From the IMG/VR virus record IMGVR_UViG_3300044695_008209, positions 1-64,000 of that record: 64,000 nucleotides of DNA; one strand, given 5' to 3'. Within the stretch, counting starts at the first letter, position 1. Each line of letters opens with the position of its first letter. The notes below the pieces were generated by a model. That model was not told the DNA's origin and did not search any database. It saw nothing but the letters and a program-made list of their open reading frames with translations. The translations under genes and the position numbers were made by a program. Below, piece by piece: positions 24,894-32,579 of this stretch. This stretch comes from a virus.

Positions 24894-24924
24894 GCTAAAC
24901 GAACAGCACCCACTGGGTGTGTCC
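24894..24924 (-). terminator. hairpin terminator after XRE gene
   Basis: Core stem CACCC/GGGTG with flanking partial pairing, then GTTTAGC. Confidence 0.6.
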
Positions 24925-24940
24925 GCCCACCTACCGTTCC

Positions 24941-25213
24941 CTACTCCGGATACAGCACGAGTTCGCCAAACTGCACGTTCAGCGCACACGCCAGGTCCAT
25001 CAACGTGTTCAATCGCGGATTGCTCGTGCCGGACTCGATGGCGACCACCGTGGCGCGCGACATGCCAGATGCTTCGGCCATCTCGGCCTGCGTCCACCCT
25101 TTCGCCAGACGCCACCGCACGATGTTGCGCGCCAACGTCATCCCCAACCCGTCTCCGTCTCGATGGAGGAGAAAGTCATTGGCGCGGTTGATGTGTGTTG
25201 GGACAGAAGACAC
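24941..25213 (-). CDS. XRE/Cro-CI family transcriptional regulator, 90 aa
   Basis: Helix-turn-helix from about residue 28: LARNIVRWRLAKGWTQAEMA, then SGMSRATVVAIESGTSNP and LNTLMDLACALNV, the full five-helix XRE pattern. Start is GTG 25213 within the GAGGTGAAC-GTG leader. It is a single-gene cassette with its own terminator, so it can be expressed independently; it might act on the promoters in this region. Confidence 0.85.
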   Translation of the reverse strand: MSSVPTHINRANDFLLHRDGDGLGMTLARNIVRWRLAKGWTQAEMAEASGMSRATVVAIESGTSNPRLNTLMDLACALNVQFGELVLYPE

Positions 25214-25228
25214 GTTCACCTCAAGCTC

Positions 25229-25234
25229 CTTATG
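25229..25234 (-). promoter_or_regulatory. CATAAG single-box promoter (XRE gene)
   Basis: Minus strand CGGTCATAAGGAGCTTGAGGTGAACGTG; the leader is the same as the one at 26310. Confidence 0.7.
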
Positions 25235-25250
25235 ACCGATTCAAGGCAGG

Positions 25251-25284
25251 TCTAATGAACAGAGCCCCCGTGAGGAGGATGTTC
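25251..25284 (-). terminator. weak hairpin after gene 25290-25673
   Basis: GAACA...TGTTC pairing with a large loop, then CATTAGA. Weaker than the others. Confidence 0.35.
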
Positions 25285-25289
25285 GCGCC

Positions 25290-25673
25290 TCAGTCCCACA
25301 CCATGCGACGCACATCGGCCCAGGACCCCATCGGCTGCCCGAGTCCTTCGGCGACGTAGATGACGAGTGCGGCCTTGTAGACGTGGACCTGCATCTCCAT
25401 CAGCTGTCTCTTCGGGTACAGGTCCAGCAGCTGCTTGCCGTCACCGGCATAGTACGAGCGCACCTGGTCTTCACGCTCGAACAGCTGCGCGTACAGCATG
25501 TCCATGTCAGCGGCGTACCTCAGGCGCCGAGGCGCAAGCCGCCGCACGGCCTCAAGCGCTTCAGGCACTTTCGCCCAGTAGCGATCTACGACCGGGAAGA
25601 CAGTCCCAGAACAGGCCTCGGAGAGATCCTGCTTGAGTCGTACCGTCTGGTACATCCCCAGGGACAGGCCCAT
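25290..25673 (-). CDS. hypothetical protein, 127 aa
   Basis: All-helical, Arg/Leu-rich. ATG overlaps the previous TGA. Unrecognised. Confidence 0.5.
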   Translation of the reverse strand: MGLSLGMYQTVRLKQDLSEACSGTVFPVVDRYWAKVPEALEAVRRLAPRRLRYAADMDMLYAQLFEREDQVRSYYAGDGKQLLDLYPKRQLMEMQVHVYKAALVIYVAEGLGQPMGSWADVRRMVWD

Positions 25674-26293
25674 CAGCTTCCCCCCGCGCGAACGCGCTTC
25701 AGCACCATCGCGTGGACCGCATGTACGGCCGCACGTGTGCCGTACATGTGCGCTGCCCAGGACAGTCGACCGCGGTCGCCACCGTGAACGTGGTTCCGCA
25801 CATTGTACCAGGGCATGTACCAGTCACCACCACAAGCTGTAGCGTCGGCCGGGCGCGCCTCCTGCTGCGCGAAGATGTCCTCGAGCTCGCCGTTCTCGAG
25901 GATGAGCCACCACCGGCAATCTGCATCGTGGTCGAGCACGAGCAGCGCCTCCTCTTCAGGCAGGAGGAGGATGTCGCTGGGGGTGCGCGAGGGCGCGACC
26001 GCCGGCACGGCACCCCAGAGCTCACCCTCATCGTCCTTGTGGCAGACCCACTTCCAGCCGGCGTAGTGCAGCACCAGCTCGTGACCCGCGATGTGCAGCT
26101 CGACCAGCTGGTCTGTTGACCAGTCGCCCTGGGCGCCGTCCACGGTCCAGTGCGCTACACCGAGTTCGCCCACGTCGTCGCTGACGTCGAAGTTCGAGAA
26201 GCGCCGGGAGTTCAGACGCGAGTTGATCAGCGGGAGCAGGTCGCGGTCGTCGTTGATGGGATGCGTGGAGTAGTCAGAGAACGTAACAAACAT
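25673..26293 (-). CDS. hypothetical protein, 206 aa
   Basis: Start ATG 26293 behind GAGGTGAATC. Acidic, Trp-rich middle (HYAGWKWVCHKDDEGELWG). The C-terminus is His-rich (NHVHGGDRGR). No family seen. Confidence 0.55.
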   Translation of the reverse strand: MFVTFSDYSTHPINDDRDLLPLINSRLNSRRFSNFDVSDDVGELGVAHWTVDGAQGDWSTDQLVELHIAGHELVLHYAGWKWVCHKDDEGELWGAVPAVAPSRTPSDILLLPEEEALLVLDHDADCRWWLILENGELEDIFAQQEARPADATACGGDWYMPWYNVRNHVHGGDRGRLSWAAHMYGTRAAVHAVHAMVLKRVRAGGS

Positions 26294-26309
26294 GATTCAC
26301 CTCAAGCTC

Positions 26310-26315
26310 CTTATG
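26310..26315 (-). promoter_or_regulatory. CATAAG single-box promoter
   Basis: Minus strand GCGGTCATAAGGAGCTTGAGGTGAATC before the ATG at 26293. Confidence 0.7.
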
Positions 26316-26756
26316 ACCGCGCATCAACGCGTTTCGCATCAACCGCACCAGGAACAAATCGCCCCAACCGCTCTCGAAGGAACGCACACCACGCACACTA
26401 CAGTACCAAGGACACTCCCGTAGGAACGAAATCGGCGCATCAGGGCACGCAGGGTGAGTAGTGCGCATACAGGTAAGAACAGGGCAAGCTATGCGTTCTA
26501 AGGAATAGCAGAATGGGCTTCTTAGGGCTATTCATACAAGAACAGCATGCGCATAGGCACTCTTGTGTGTAAGAACAGTACGCGTATGGGCCATCTTGAG
26601 TGCACACAGAGTGCGTCAGCAGGGCGAAATCGCGTCTTTGTGTCTGTGGTGAACACCGCCCGGGCCGGATTTGGTCATGTTCACAACACGCACTCCTACG
26701 AGGGTTCTTGTACACGGTGTTTGCGCGCACTTCTTGCACACGCACCCACATGTACG

Positions 26757-26804
26757 GGCTAACACAATGACGCCACCAAGGGACGCCACCTCCTTGCGGG
26801 GGTG
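26757..26804 (-). terminator. terminator-like end of non-coding transcript
   Basis: Direct repeat GACGCCACC at 26768 and 26782, with a small CAAGG/CCTTG stem; GTTAGCCC tail on the minus strand. Confidence 0.4.
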
Positions 26805-26843
26805 TGCGTGATGGGAGTCGAACCCATAGTTCACTGCTCAACT

Positions 26844-26849
26844 CTTATG
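26844..26849 (-). promoter_or_regulatory. CATAAG box upstream of T-arm hairpin
   Basis: Minus strand GCGTCCATAAGAGTTGAG. No gene follows; the transcript would be about 90 bases with the T-arm-like hairpin and terminator. Confidence 0.45.
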
Positions 26850-27179
26850 GACGCGTTTCACGCAGATTTGCACACACGCTCATGCACGCTGCAGGACGCG
26901 CACAAGCACTCTCGTAGAGCTTAGCGTGTAGGTCCTTAGGGCCAGAGGAATCGCACCTGGGTGGAAGAAGGGGACACAGAGGTACCCAAGGCCCCAGCAC
27001 GATTTTGCTCGTACCTAAAATCAGCACTAAGACCCCCACTCTGAGGTACCTGAAGTCCTGGGCCGCGTTTGGTGCGTCTTGAAACAGGCACTTTCAGGGC
27101 GACTCCAGAACTGCTACTCCCGACACCAGTCCTACGTTCCACCACATTTCCGGGTACGGGAATGGTCGTCTTGAGAACG

Positions 27180-27215
27180 GGCTAAACAGGCACCCCCTTG
27201 CGGGAGGGTGGCTGT
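27180..27215 (-). terminator. hairpin terminator after gene 27223-27765
   Basis: ACAGgCACCC paired with GGGTGgCTGT around a short loop, then TTTAGCCC on the minus strand. Confidence 0.7.
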
Positions 27216-27222
27216 CGTGGCG

Positions 27223-27765
27223 TCAGTCGAATGGCGACCTGGAGAACATCTCCCGGAGCGGCCGCAGGTGCGGCTTCCGGAAGCTGCTGCTCCAGTTGAG
27301 GACCTCGCGCAGGTCCTCCGTCATCCAGCCCTTCGCCTCCAGCTTCGCCCGGAGGCGACGCTGGTACTGCGCGGAGATGGTCGGGGTGTGCCCGCACTCC
27401 GCAGCCGGAAGGCCACGGAAGCTGATATCCCACCCCACCTGCCACTTCCTCTCCTCGGTGGCCTTCTGCCAGGAGTCGAGGTCCTTCCAGGCGGCCGCCT
27501 GGAACGCCACCGCGGCACGGAGCAGGACGGCGACTTCTCGCGCCTCCTCCATCGCCCGAGCCTGGGCCTTCGCGGCACGGGCGGCCCGACGGGCGGCGAT
27601 CCTGGGGGCGCGCTGCTCCGCACGCCAGACGTCGATCGACGCGCGGAGGCGGATGGATGCCGCGAACCGCGCGGGATGCGTGGCTCCGGCGGCCCGGGCC
27701 TCCGCCGCGGTCAGAGTGAGCTTGCGCTCGCGCGGGACTACAACCTTCTTGACGATAGCAGCCAT
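27223..27765 (-). CDS. Ala/Arg-rich helical hypothetical protein, 180 aa
   Basis: Start ATG 27765 behind GAGGTGAACATG. Strongly basic and Ala-rich from residue 25 to 90 (AARRAARAAKAQARAMEEA), predicted as one long helix. Might bind nucleic acid; no family seen. Confidence 0.6.
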   Translation of the reverse strand: MAAIVKKVVVPRERKLTLTAAEARAAGATHPARFAASIRLRASIDVWRAEQRAPRIAARRAARAAKAQARAMEEAREVAVLLRAAVAFQAAAWKDLDSWQKATEERKWQVGWDISFRGLPAAECGHTPTISAQYQRRLRAKLEAKGWMTEDLREVLNWSSSFRKPHLRPLREMFSRSPFD

Positions 27766-27780
27766 GTTCACCTCACACTA

Positions 27781-27786
27781 CTTATG
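27781..27786 (-). promoter_or_regulatory. CATAAG single-box promoter
   Basis: Minus strand TTCGGACATAAGTAGTGTGAGGTGAACATG; full consensus. Confidence 0.75.
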
Positions 27787-27814
27787 TCCGAAATGGAGGG
27801 GTTCTTGAGGGCGG

Positions 27815-27848
27815 GCTAAACGCACGGCACCCTCACGGGGTCGTGCGT
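27815..27848 (-). terminator. hairpin terminator after gene 27866-28246
   Basis: Perfect ACGCACG/CGTGCGT outer stem, then TTTAGC on the minus strand. Confidence 0.7.
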
Positions 27849-27865
27849 TCCACTCGGGGCGCTCG

Positions 27866-28246
27866 TCAGTTGACGAACACGCCCGAGTCCCCGTCGAGGA
27901 TGCGCTGCGCGATGCGGTTCCCGTGCATCTCGCCGAGCTCGGTGAACTTGGGCAGCATCGAGGACATCTTCCCCATCACGCGGACCCCGATGGGGTCCTC
28001 GTAGAAGGCGATGATGAACTCCAGCTCCTGCTCGTCCATCGCCTCGGCGTACACCGCGCCGAGATCGCTCTTCATCGCCTCGAGAATGCCCTTGCCGAGG
28101 GCGTCCCACTGGGCGTCGGTCGGCGCGAACAGCATCGGGAAGCCCTTGAACGCCTGCAGCATGGCGTTGACCATCTGCTCCATCGTGGTGGTGATCTGGG
28201 GCAGGTTGATGAGCTTGTTGGCCAGCTCGAGCCGGGTGGTGGACAT
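27866..28246 (-). CDS. DUF2059-like protein, 126 aa
   Basis: Start ATG 28246. The segment YAEAMDEQELEFIIAFYEDP..GVRVMGKMSSMLPKF follows the DUF2059 pattern (acidic helix, FY.sp.G). In bacteria such proteins are usually exported; this one lacks a signal peptide. The leader is longer than usual, about 45 bases from the promoter box. Role unknown. Confidence 0.6.
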   Translation of the reverse strand: MSTTRLELANKLINLPQITTTMEQMVNAMLQAFKGFPMLFAPTDAQWDALGKGILEAMKSDLGAVYAEAMDEQELEFIIAFYEDPIGVRVMGKMSSMLPKFTELGEMHGNRIAQRILDGDSGVFVN

Positions 28247-28292
28247 CGTAGATTCCGGTGACGAGAGGAAGGTTGTAGTTCCCGTCACTCTA

Positions 28293-28298
28293 CTTATG
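28293..28298 (-). promoter_or_regulatory. CATAAG single-box promoter
   Basis: Minus strand TATGGGCATAAGTAGAG; no GAGGTGAAC leader here. Confidence 0.6.
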
Positions 28299-28321
28299 CC
28301 CATAAAAGTACCGTTCTTGCG

Positions 28322-28408
28322 TCCAGCTAAACGGGCGCCCGCAACGGCGGTTCCCGTCCCTGATGTCGCAGCCTGCGACACAGACCGGGGGAGTCCCCTC
28401 CCCCGGTC
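28322..28408 (-). terminator. three consecutive hairpins after gene 28436-28690
   Basis: In transcript order: an 11-bp perfect stem GACCGGGGGAG/CTCCCCCGGTC (28383-28408), a 7-bp stem TGTCGCA/TGCGACA with a 3-base loop, then a CGGG/CCCG stem ending in TTTAGC. More structure than a simple terminator needs. Confidence 0.6.
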
Positions 28409-28435
28409 CTTCACGCGCGCGAACCGCCGGACGCC

Positions 28436-28690
28436 TCAGCCGGGCGGCGCGAACATCGGCAGGTACCACGCGTTCGGCTGGTTCTTGAGCAGCCAGGCGT
28501 GCGCGACGCTCCGTGCCATGAGGAGCAGAGCCGCCTGCAGCATCGGCGGGTAGTCGGCGACGGGGTCCGCCCACCGGTTCGACATCGTGTCCTTCATCAC
28601 CTCCTTGACCTCGACCATGACCGCGGGGACGTCCTCGGGCCACAAGCCGCGCTCCTCGAGGTGGCCAGCGACGAGCTTCTCGAACGTCAT
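28436..28690 (-). CDS. hypothetical protein, 84 aa
   Basis: Start ATG 28690 in an ATGA overlap. Helical, with a hydrophobic stretch LQAALLLMARSVAHAWLL. Unrecognised. Confidence 0.5.
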   Translation of the reverse strand: MTFEKLVAGHLEERGLWPEDVPAVMVEVKEVMKDTMSNRWADPVADYPPMLQAALLLMARSVAHAWLLKNQPNAWYLPMFAPPG

Positions 28691-29196
28691 GTGGCACCCA
28701 CGTTCAGCAGGGCGAGCGCCAGGTCGGACGGGATCCACAGGCCGTCCGGGGAGGCCGGGTCCCGCTGGCGCATGCACTGGACGAGGAGGGAGCCGCCGGC
28801 GAGGATCTGGCGCGCGATCGTCTCGTTCAGGGCCCACAGGTTCTCGAACATGAGCGCGACGTCGCGCTCCGGGTACTCGGCGAGGGCCGGGAACCGCTCG
28901 CGAACAGCGCGCAGGTGGGCGGCCTGCTCCAGCGCGGGGCTCGGCACGGGGTTGTCCTCGCGGAGCAGCTCCAGGACCTCCGCCGCGGTCTCCTCGACCT
29001 CGAGGTAGAAGCACGCGGGTCCGCCCGCCACGAGGGGGATGCCGCCCGAGCCCGGGTACAGCGTGAGGCACGTGGGACGCGGCGGGGAGCACTGACTGTT
29101 GTCGAAGACGAGCGCGACGCTCCGCGGGGACAGGTGGATGCGGGCGCCGCCGAGCAGGGAGAGCCCGATGGTTCGGGGGCGGGACGGGAAAGACAT
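28687..29196 (-). CDS. hypothetical protein, 169 aa
   Basis: Start ATG 29196 behind GGAGGTCAACATG. Beta-rich N-terminal half and helical C-terminal half. No family seen. Confidence 0.55.
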   Translation of the reverse strand: MSFPSRPRTIGLSLLGGARIHLSPRSVALVFDNSQCSPPRPTCLTLYPGSGGIPLVAGGPACFYLEVEETAAEVLELLREDNPVPSPALEQAAHLRAVRERFPALAEYPERDVALMFENLWALNETIARQILAGGSLLVQCMRQRDPASPDGLWIPSDLALALLNVGAT

Positions 29197-29212
29197 GTTG
29201 ACCTCCGAAGCC

Positions 29213-29218
29213 CTTATG
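29213..29218 (-). promoter_or_regulatory. CATAAG single-box promoter
   Basis: Minus strand CGCGCATAAGGGCTTCGGAGGTCAACATG. The stop TAA of the glycosylase-like gene lies in the hexamer. Confidence 0.65.
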
Positions 29219-29693
29219 CGCGGGACCGGAGGGCTCTTGCGTGCTCGCCGGGGTGCAGCACGTACCCGCCGCCGCGGAGCTCGGGCCACAGGTAGGGGAG
29301 GTCCGGGGGCGTGTCGGGCCACAGCAGGCCGTAGTGCGCGGGGTCCTTGCGGCGGAGGTTCGACTGGTGCGCGCGGTGGAAGGAGGGGTCGCCGACCCAC
29401 GGCGGGAGTTCTTCCGGCTCGGTCAGGTCCGCGAGCGCGGCGGTGATCTTGTCGGCGCAGGTGTCTTGATAGCCGCGGCCGGTCCAGGTCTCGCACACCA
29501 CGAGGCCGTAGAAGCAGAGCGCCGGGCGGTGTCCGGCCCACATGCGCGCCGCGGGGTGGTTTCGCCAGCCGGCGCCGTCCGGACCCAGGGCCTTGAGCAG
29601 CTGGAGGACCTCGACGCGCTGCTTGCCGAGGCGCTGCCGGTCGAGCGCGGCCGCGGACGCGTCGAAGGATGGGTAGGGGAGGAAGGTCTGCAC
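29214..29693 (-). CDS. pyrimidine-dimer DNA glycosylase (T4 endonuclease V)-like protein
   Basis: T4 endonuclease V excises UV pyrimidine dimers and nicks the abasic site. N-terminal MQTFLPYPSFDASAAALDRQ, then RLGKQRVEVLQLLKAL and later NHPAARMW match the Pyr_excise-type family pattern. GTG start at 29693 behind GGAG. Homologues in many phages of this family are annotated without proof of glycosylase activity. Confidence 0.72.
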   Translation of the reverse strand: MQTFLPYPSFDASAAALDRQRLGKQRVEVLQLLKALGPDGAGWRNHPAARMWAGHRPALCFYGLVVCETWTGRGYQDTCADKITAALADLTEPEELPPWVGDPSFHRAHQSNLRRKDPAHYGLLWPDTPPDLPYLWPELRGGGYVLHPGEHARALRSRA

Positions 29694-29715
29694 GGGCGAC
29701 TCCGGGGAGTGCAGG

Positions 29716-29721
29716 CTTATG
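29716..29721 (-). promoter_or_regulatory. CATAAG single-box promoter (glycosylase-like gene)
   Basis: Minus strand GTTCGGGCATAAGCCTGCACTCC; full consensus, 22 bases downstream of the terminator tail. Confidence 0.72.
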
Positions 29722-29742
29722 CCCGAACGCGCAGGTGCATTG

Positions 29743-29776
29743 GGCTAAACGGACAGTCCCCCGCGGGGGACTGTCC
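29743..29776 (-). terminator. 12-bp perfect hairpin terminator
   Basis: GGACAGTCCCCC/GGGGGACTGTCC followed by GTTTAGCCC on the minus strand. The clearest example of the class. Confidence 0.85.
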
Positions 29777-29781
29777 TCTGC

Positions 29782-30111
29782 TCACGACTCCCGGTCCCCG
29801 AGGAAGTCGGCGGAGGGCATCGTGCGCGTGAAGCGCTTGATGCCGGCCTCGCGGTTCTTCTCGACGGTGCCCAGGTCGTCAACTGCACCGAAGGCCGCGA
29901 ACGCGGACCGCCGGAACTCGTCGACGCTGGTCCGTGCGCCGGTGGCTGCAGTGATGGGGAACACGCGCTCCACCTCCTGCCCGTACTTGCCGAACAGGAC
30001 GATGCAGTGCTCGTTCCGGCCCAGGCCGTTGGAGGGCCACCGCTGCTTGATCCCGAACCGGACCACGATGCCGCCGGCGTCGAGGGTGTCCTCAACGAAC
30101 TCGGCGCTCAC
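29782..30111 (-). CDS. hypothetical protein, 109 aa
   Basis: GTG start at 30111 in a GTGA overlap. Small alpha/beta protein, unrecognised. Confidence 0.5.
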   Translation of the reverse strand: MSAEFVEDTLDAGGIVVRFGIKQRWPSNGLGRNEHCIVLFGKYGQEVERVFPITAATGARTSVDEFRRSAFAAFGAVDDLGTVEKNREAGIKRFTRTMPSADFLGDRES

Positions 30112-30500
30112 AGAGCACCGCCGATCTGCACCGCGCGGCGCACCGTGCGCTTGTCGGTCTCGAATGCGAGGGCGTCGACGACGTCCTCGAAGCGCACCGG
30201 GTCGATGACGTGCCGGTGGAGCAGGATCGCCGCGTTGGTCTGGCCGGCGCCGAACGTGAAGCAGGCAACGAGCTCCGCCGCCTGCGCGCAGGTGAAGCGG
30301 GGTTGCGCGGCGCACACCATGCGCAGGGCGTCGAAGCGCCCGCTGTCGAAGCTCTGGTTGTCGACGGCGCGCAGGATGCGCCGGAACGTGACGAGGTCGA
30401 TGGCAGCCCGGGCGTTCTCCGGGGAAAGGGGTGGCGGCACCGGCGCGGACGCGGTGATGAAGTTGACGACGAAGAGGGGGAAGTTGGCGTAGAGAGACAT
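30108..30500 (-). CDS. DUF4476-like protein, 130 aa
   Basis: Start ATG 30500 behind GAGGTGAACATG. FRRILRAVDNQSFDSGRFD, FTCAQAAELVACFTFG and VIDPVRFEDVVDALAF follow the DUF4476 repeat-helix pattern known mostly from animals and bacteria, function unknown. Confidence 0.6.
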   Translation of the reverse strand: MSLYANFPLFVVNFITASAPVPPPLSPENARAAIDLVTFRRILRAVDNQSFDSGRFDALRMVCAAQPRFTCAQAAELVACFTFGAGQTNAAILLHRHVIDPVRFEDVVDALAFETDKRTVRRAVQIGGAL

Positions 30501-30515
30501 GTTCACCTCAGCCTC

Positions 30516-30521
30516 CTTATG
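30516..30521 (-). promoter_or_regulatory. CATAAG single-box promoter
   Basis: Minus strand TCCGGACATAAGGAGGCTGAGGTGAACATG. Confidence 0.72.
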
Positions 30522-30564
30522 TCCGGATCCTGCACGGGTTTCATCCACTGCCTCCAGCGCCTCA

Positions 30565-30598
30565 GCTAAAGGGGCGAGCCCCTGGGGGGTGCTCACCC
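30565..30598 (-). terminator. hairpin terminator after gene 30593-30982
   Basis: Stem GGGtGAGC...GCTCgCCC with an inner G-C run, then CTTTAGC. Confidence 0.65.
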
Positions 30599-30982
30599 GC
30601 GGCCGACGGGCCCGAGGAGCCCACCCTCGTCCTCGGGGACGCTGGCGAACCTCTCGAGGAGCTGGAGCAACTCCAGCTCGGCCTGCCGACCGCCCCAGGC
30701 GGCCAGGGACTCGACCGGGGCGGGGAGCCTGAGACCCCTCGCCTCGCGGGCGATGAGCTTGAAGACCAGGTCCTCGACGTGGAGGGCCGCGGCCTCCACG
30801 TCGCCATCCCCGAGGGGGAAGAGCTCCTCCCCCGCCCACTGCACGAAGTGGGCATGGACGAGTTCGAGATCCTCCGGCACGCGGGGGAGCTCCGTGACCT
30901 CACGGAGCGCCTGCCGCAGCTCGGCGACGGGGATGACCTCGCGCTTCGCCCAGCGCTCGGCCATCTGCTGGATCATGGACAT
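30593..30982 (-). CDS. hypothetical protein, 129 aa
   Basis: Start ATG 30982 behind GAGGTGAACATG. Helical and acidic. The frame stays open about 115 codons upstream, but that stretch has no ribosome site and poor composition. Unrecognised. Confidence 0.55.
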   Translation of the reverse strand: MSMIQQMAERWAKREVIPVAELRQALREVTELPRVPEDLELVHAHFVQWAGEELFPLGDGDVEAAALHVEDLVFKLIAREARGLRLPAPVESLAAWGGRQAELELLQLLERFASVPEDEGGLLGPVGRG

Positions 30983-31383
30983 GTTCACCTCGAAGTTGGA
31001 AGGGAAGCCGATGCTCTGGGCGACCCCAGAACGTGCTCGGCAAACACACCACGATGCGCCTCGTGTAGCCCCCAGACCGGGGGTCAGGTTGTTCCCAGCC
31101 TCGTGGCAGCGCGAGCATCCTCGCCTGACTCGCGCCACAGGATCCCTCCTGGATCCCAGACTTTCGCCCCCGCTTGTCTCGGCTCGGGGTGAGCCTACCG
31201 GCGTACGTTTGCCCTGCTCCTTCAGTCGAGTCAGGGACTCCTCGAGACGTCTCTCGAGGCACCACTGCATCTCGCAGCGTTCGTTCCGATAGCCCGGCGA
31301 GGTGGTCAGCCCCATTCTCGCCCCAGGCATGGCACAGCAGCGTTGTTCACCTCCGAAGATGAGTGTAGAAGTCTGCTACCTAC
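30983..31383 (-). ncRNA. 400-base transcribed non-coding leader or small RNA (candidate)
   Basis: Follows a canonical promoter (31384) and leader GGAGGTGAAC, but AAC replaces the ATG; only a 14-codon GTG frame results. Contains hairpins CTCGAGA/TCTCGAG and CCCCC/GGGGG. Ends at the next GAGGTGAACATG. Either a decayed gene or a long regulatory leader. Confidence 0.4.
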
Positions 31384-31389
31384 CTTATG
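31384..31389 (-). promoter_or_regulatory. CATAAG promoter without downstream ATG
   Basis: Minus strand TACGCCATAAGGTAGG; the leader GGAGGTGAACAACG at 31345-31358 lacks a start codon. Confidence 0.5.
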
Positions 31390-31414
31390 GCGTAGAACCT
31401 GCGGAGTTTCCCCT

Positions 31415-31490
31415 AAATGGACGCGCCGGGTGGGAGGTAACGAGAGGATGCAGCGACTTTGTCGGTCTGCATCGTTCCCGCCCACCCTCA
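31415..31490 (-). terminator. long two-part hairpin
   Basis: Outer GGGTGGG/CCCACCC and inner GATGCAG/CTGCATC stems, with CATTTAGGG after it. Lies after gene 31504. Confidence 0.65.
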
Positions 31491-31503
31491 CGTCGAGAGG
31501 ACC

Positions 31504-32076
31504 TCAGACCCCCTCGACCACGTCGAGGAGCTCCAGGACCCAGCCGCGGTGCGCGACGCGGCTGCGCTCGAACCGCACCTGCTCGCGCAGGTGCGAGCGC
31601 AGGTCCGGACGCACGTCGAGCACCGAGGCCACCTGCGAGAGCACCTCCTCCGCCACTCGCTGCGACCCAGAGTGCTCGACGAAGGCCTCCGCGGCCTCTA
31701 CGAGCCACACTGCCTCGACGAACCACAGGTCCGTCGAGAGGAGGGTCTCCTCCGATCTCGGCAGCTGCAGGAACTCGGCCTCGTAGAAGCCGAGCATCCG
31801 CCCGGCCGCCAGGTGGTCGAACAGAGCCGAGCCCGCCTCGGGCCCGACATCATCCCGCCATCGGAGAGCAATCTCCGCCTCCCCGCGCCACCGCGGGGAA
31901 CGACAGACGTGCTCCCTGTACAGGTCGTACAGGTAGACGGCACGCGCCCGCGCCAGCGCCGCGCGGAGCAGATTGTTCAGCTCGGCAACGGAGTCCACGG
32001 GCAGGCCGAGCGGCTCGGTGCGGGAGAGGCTCTCCGCGTGGCGGAGGGTCTCGCGGGCAGAAGGGGAGAGACGCAT
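31504..32076 (-). CDS. hypothetical protein, 190 aa
   Basis: Start ATG 32076 behind GAGGTGAACATG. All-helical, rich in Leu, Glu and Arg. No family seen. Confidence 0.55.
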   Translation of the reverse strand: MRLSPSARETLRHAESLSRTEPLGLPVDSVAELNNLLRAALARARAVYLYDLYREHVCRSPRWRGEAEIALRWRDDVGPEAGSALFDHLAAGRMLGFYEAEFLQLPRSEETLLSTDLWFVEAVWLVEAAEAFVEHSGSQRVAEEVLSQVASVLDVRPDLRSHLREQVRFERSRVAHRGWVLELLDVVEGV

Positions 32077-32091
32077 GTTCACCTCACCATA

Positions 32092-32097
32092 CTTATG
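32092..32097 (-). promoter_or_regulatory. CATAAG single-box promoter
   Basis: Minus strand TTCTGGGCATAAGTATGGTGAGGTGAACATG. Confidence 0.75.
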
Positions 32098-32113
32098 CCC
32101 AGAATCGGCCGGG

Positions 32114-32339
32114 GTTTGAGCTAAGAAACGGGGGTGGGAGAGGGGGTTTCAGCTGCTCGCGCAGTTTCGCAGTGTGCACCACACCGAGCCGAGTTGCCGG
32201 GGCGTCCCCCGGCGTGTGGACGCGCATCTCTGCGCGTCACTCCTCAGCAGCCCCTCTCCCGGCGTTTCTGACTGGGGCCCGCGCGGACCCCATCCCTACT
32301 CCGCCAGTGCCGCCCTTCCGGGCTTCCCGTTTCCCCACG
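32114..32339 (-). other. non-coding tail with several hairpins
   Basis: Between the stop at 32340 and the next promoter. Contains CGCGCA/TGCGCG and GCCGGGG/CCCCGGC hairpins and ends GAAAC...GTTTCTTAGC, the terminator tail at about 32114-32144. Nothing coding seen. Confidence 0.45.
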
Positions 32340-32579
32340 TCACCACGCAGGCCCCTCGTGGACGTTGCCCTGTCCCAGACCGTGCTGGTCGAAGCGCACG
32401 CCCTGCTGCAGCATCCAGGGCAGGCTCGACAGCACCTCCGCGAGGAAGAGGCTGCCGCCCGAGTCGGGCTCCCCCGGCGCCCACTCGAAGGTGCCGGGGT
32501 CGTCCTCCTTGTACTTCGCCAGCGGGCGCGGCTTGCCGGCCGGGTCCGTCAGGTCGTAGGTGAGCCAGAGGTAGGTCAC
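32340..32579 (-). CDS. hypothetical protein, 79 aa
   Basis: GTG start in a GTGA overlap. Trp/Leu/Asp-rich. Unrecognised. Confidence 0.45.
   Translation of the reverse strand: MTYLWLTYDLTDPAGKPRPLAKYKEDDPGTFEWAPGEPDSGGSLFLAEVLSSLPWMLQQGVRFDQHGLGQGNVHEGPAW

Larger units (their letters stand above)
26316..27179 (-). other. non-coding island with short repeats and a tRNA T-arm-like hairpin
   Basis: No convincing gene in nearly 900 bases. Three near-repeats of AAGAACAG followed by a GCGYAT-type block lie at 26475, 26538 and 26571. A perfect 5-bp stem with loop TTCGACT (26811-26827, minus) looks like a tRNA T-arm. A CATAAG box lies at 26844 and a terminator-like end near 26757. I could not build D or anticodon arms. 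Perhaps a decayed tRNA/ncRNA cluster. A weak 69-codon frame (26936-27145) is rejected. Confidence 0.45.

Noticed and set aside
26461-26590. CRISPR array
   Set aside because: Repeats are short, imperfect and irregularly spaced (63 and 33 bases), without cas genes.
26801-26880. tRNA gene on the minus strand
   Set aside because: T-arm and a GTGTGTG/CACGCAC acceptor pairing are possible, but no D-arm, anticodon stem or T8 could be placed.
26936-27145. 69-codon frame in the non-coding island
   Set aside because: No promoter box or ribosome site, unusual composition, and overlapping tRNA-like words.
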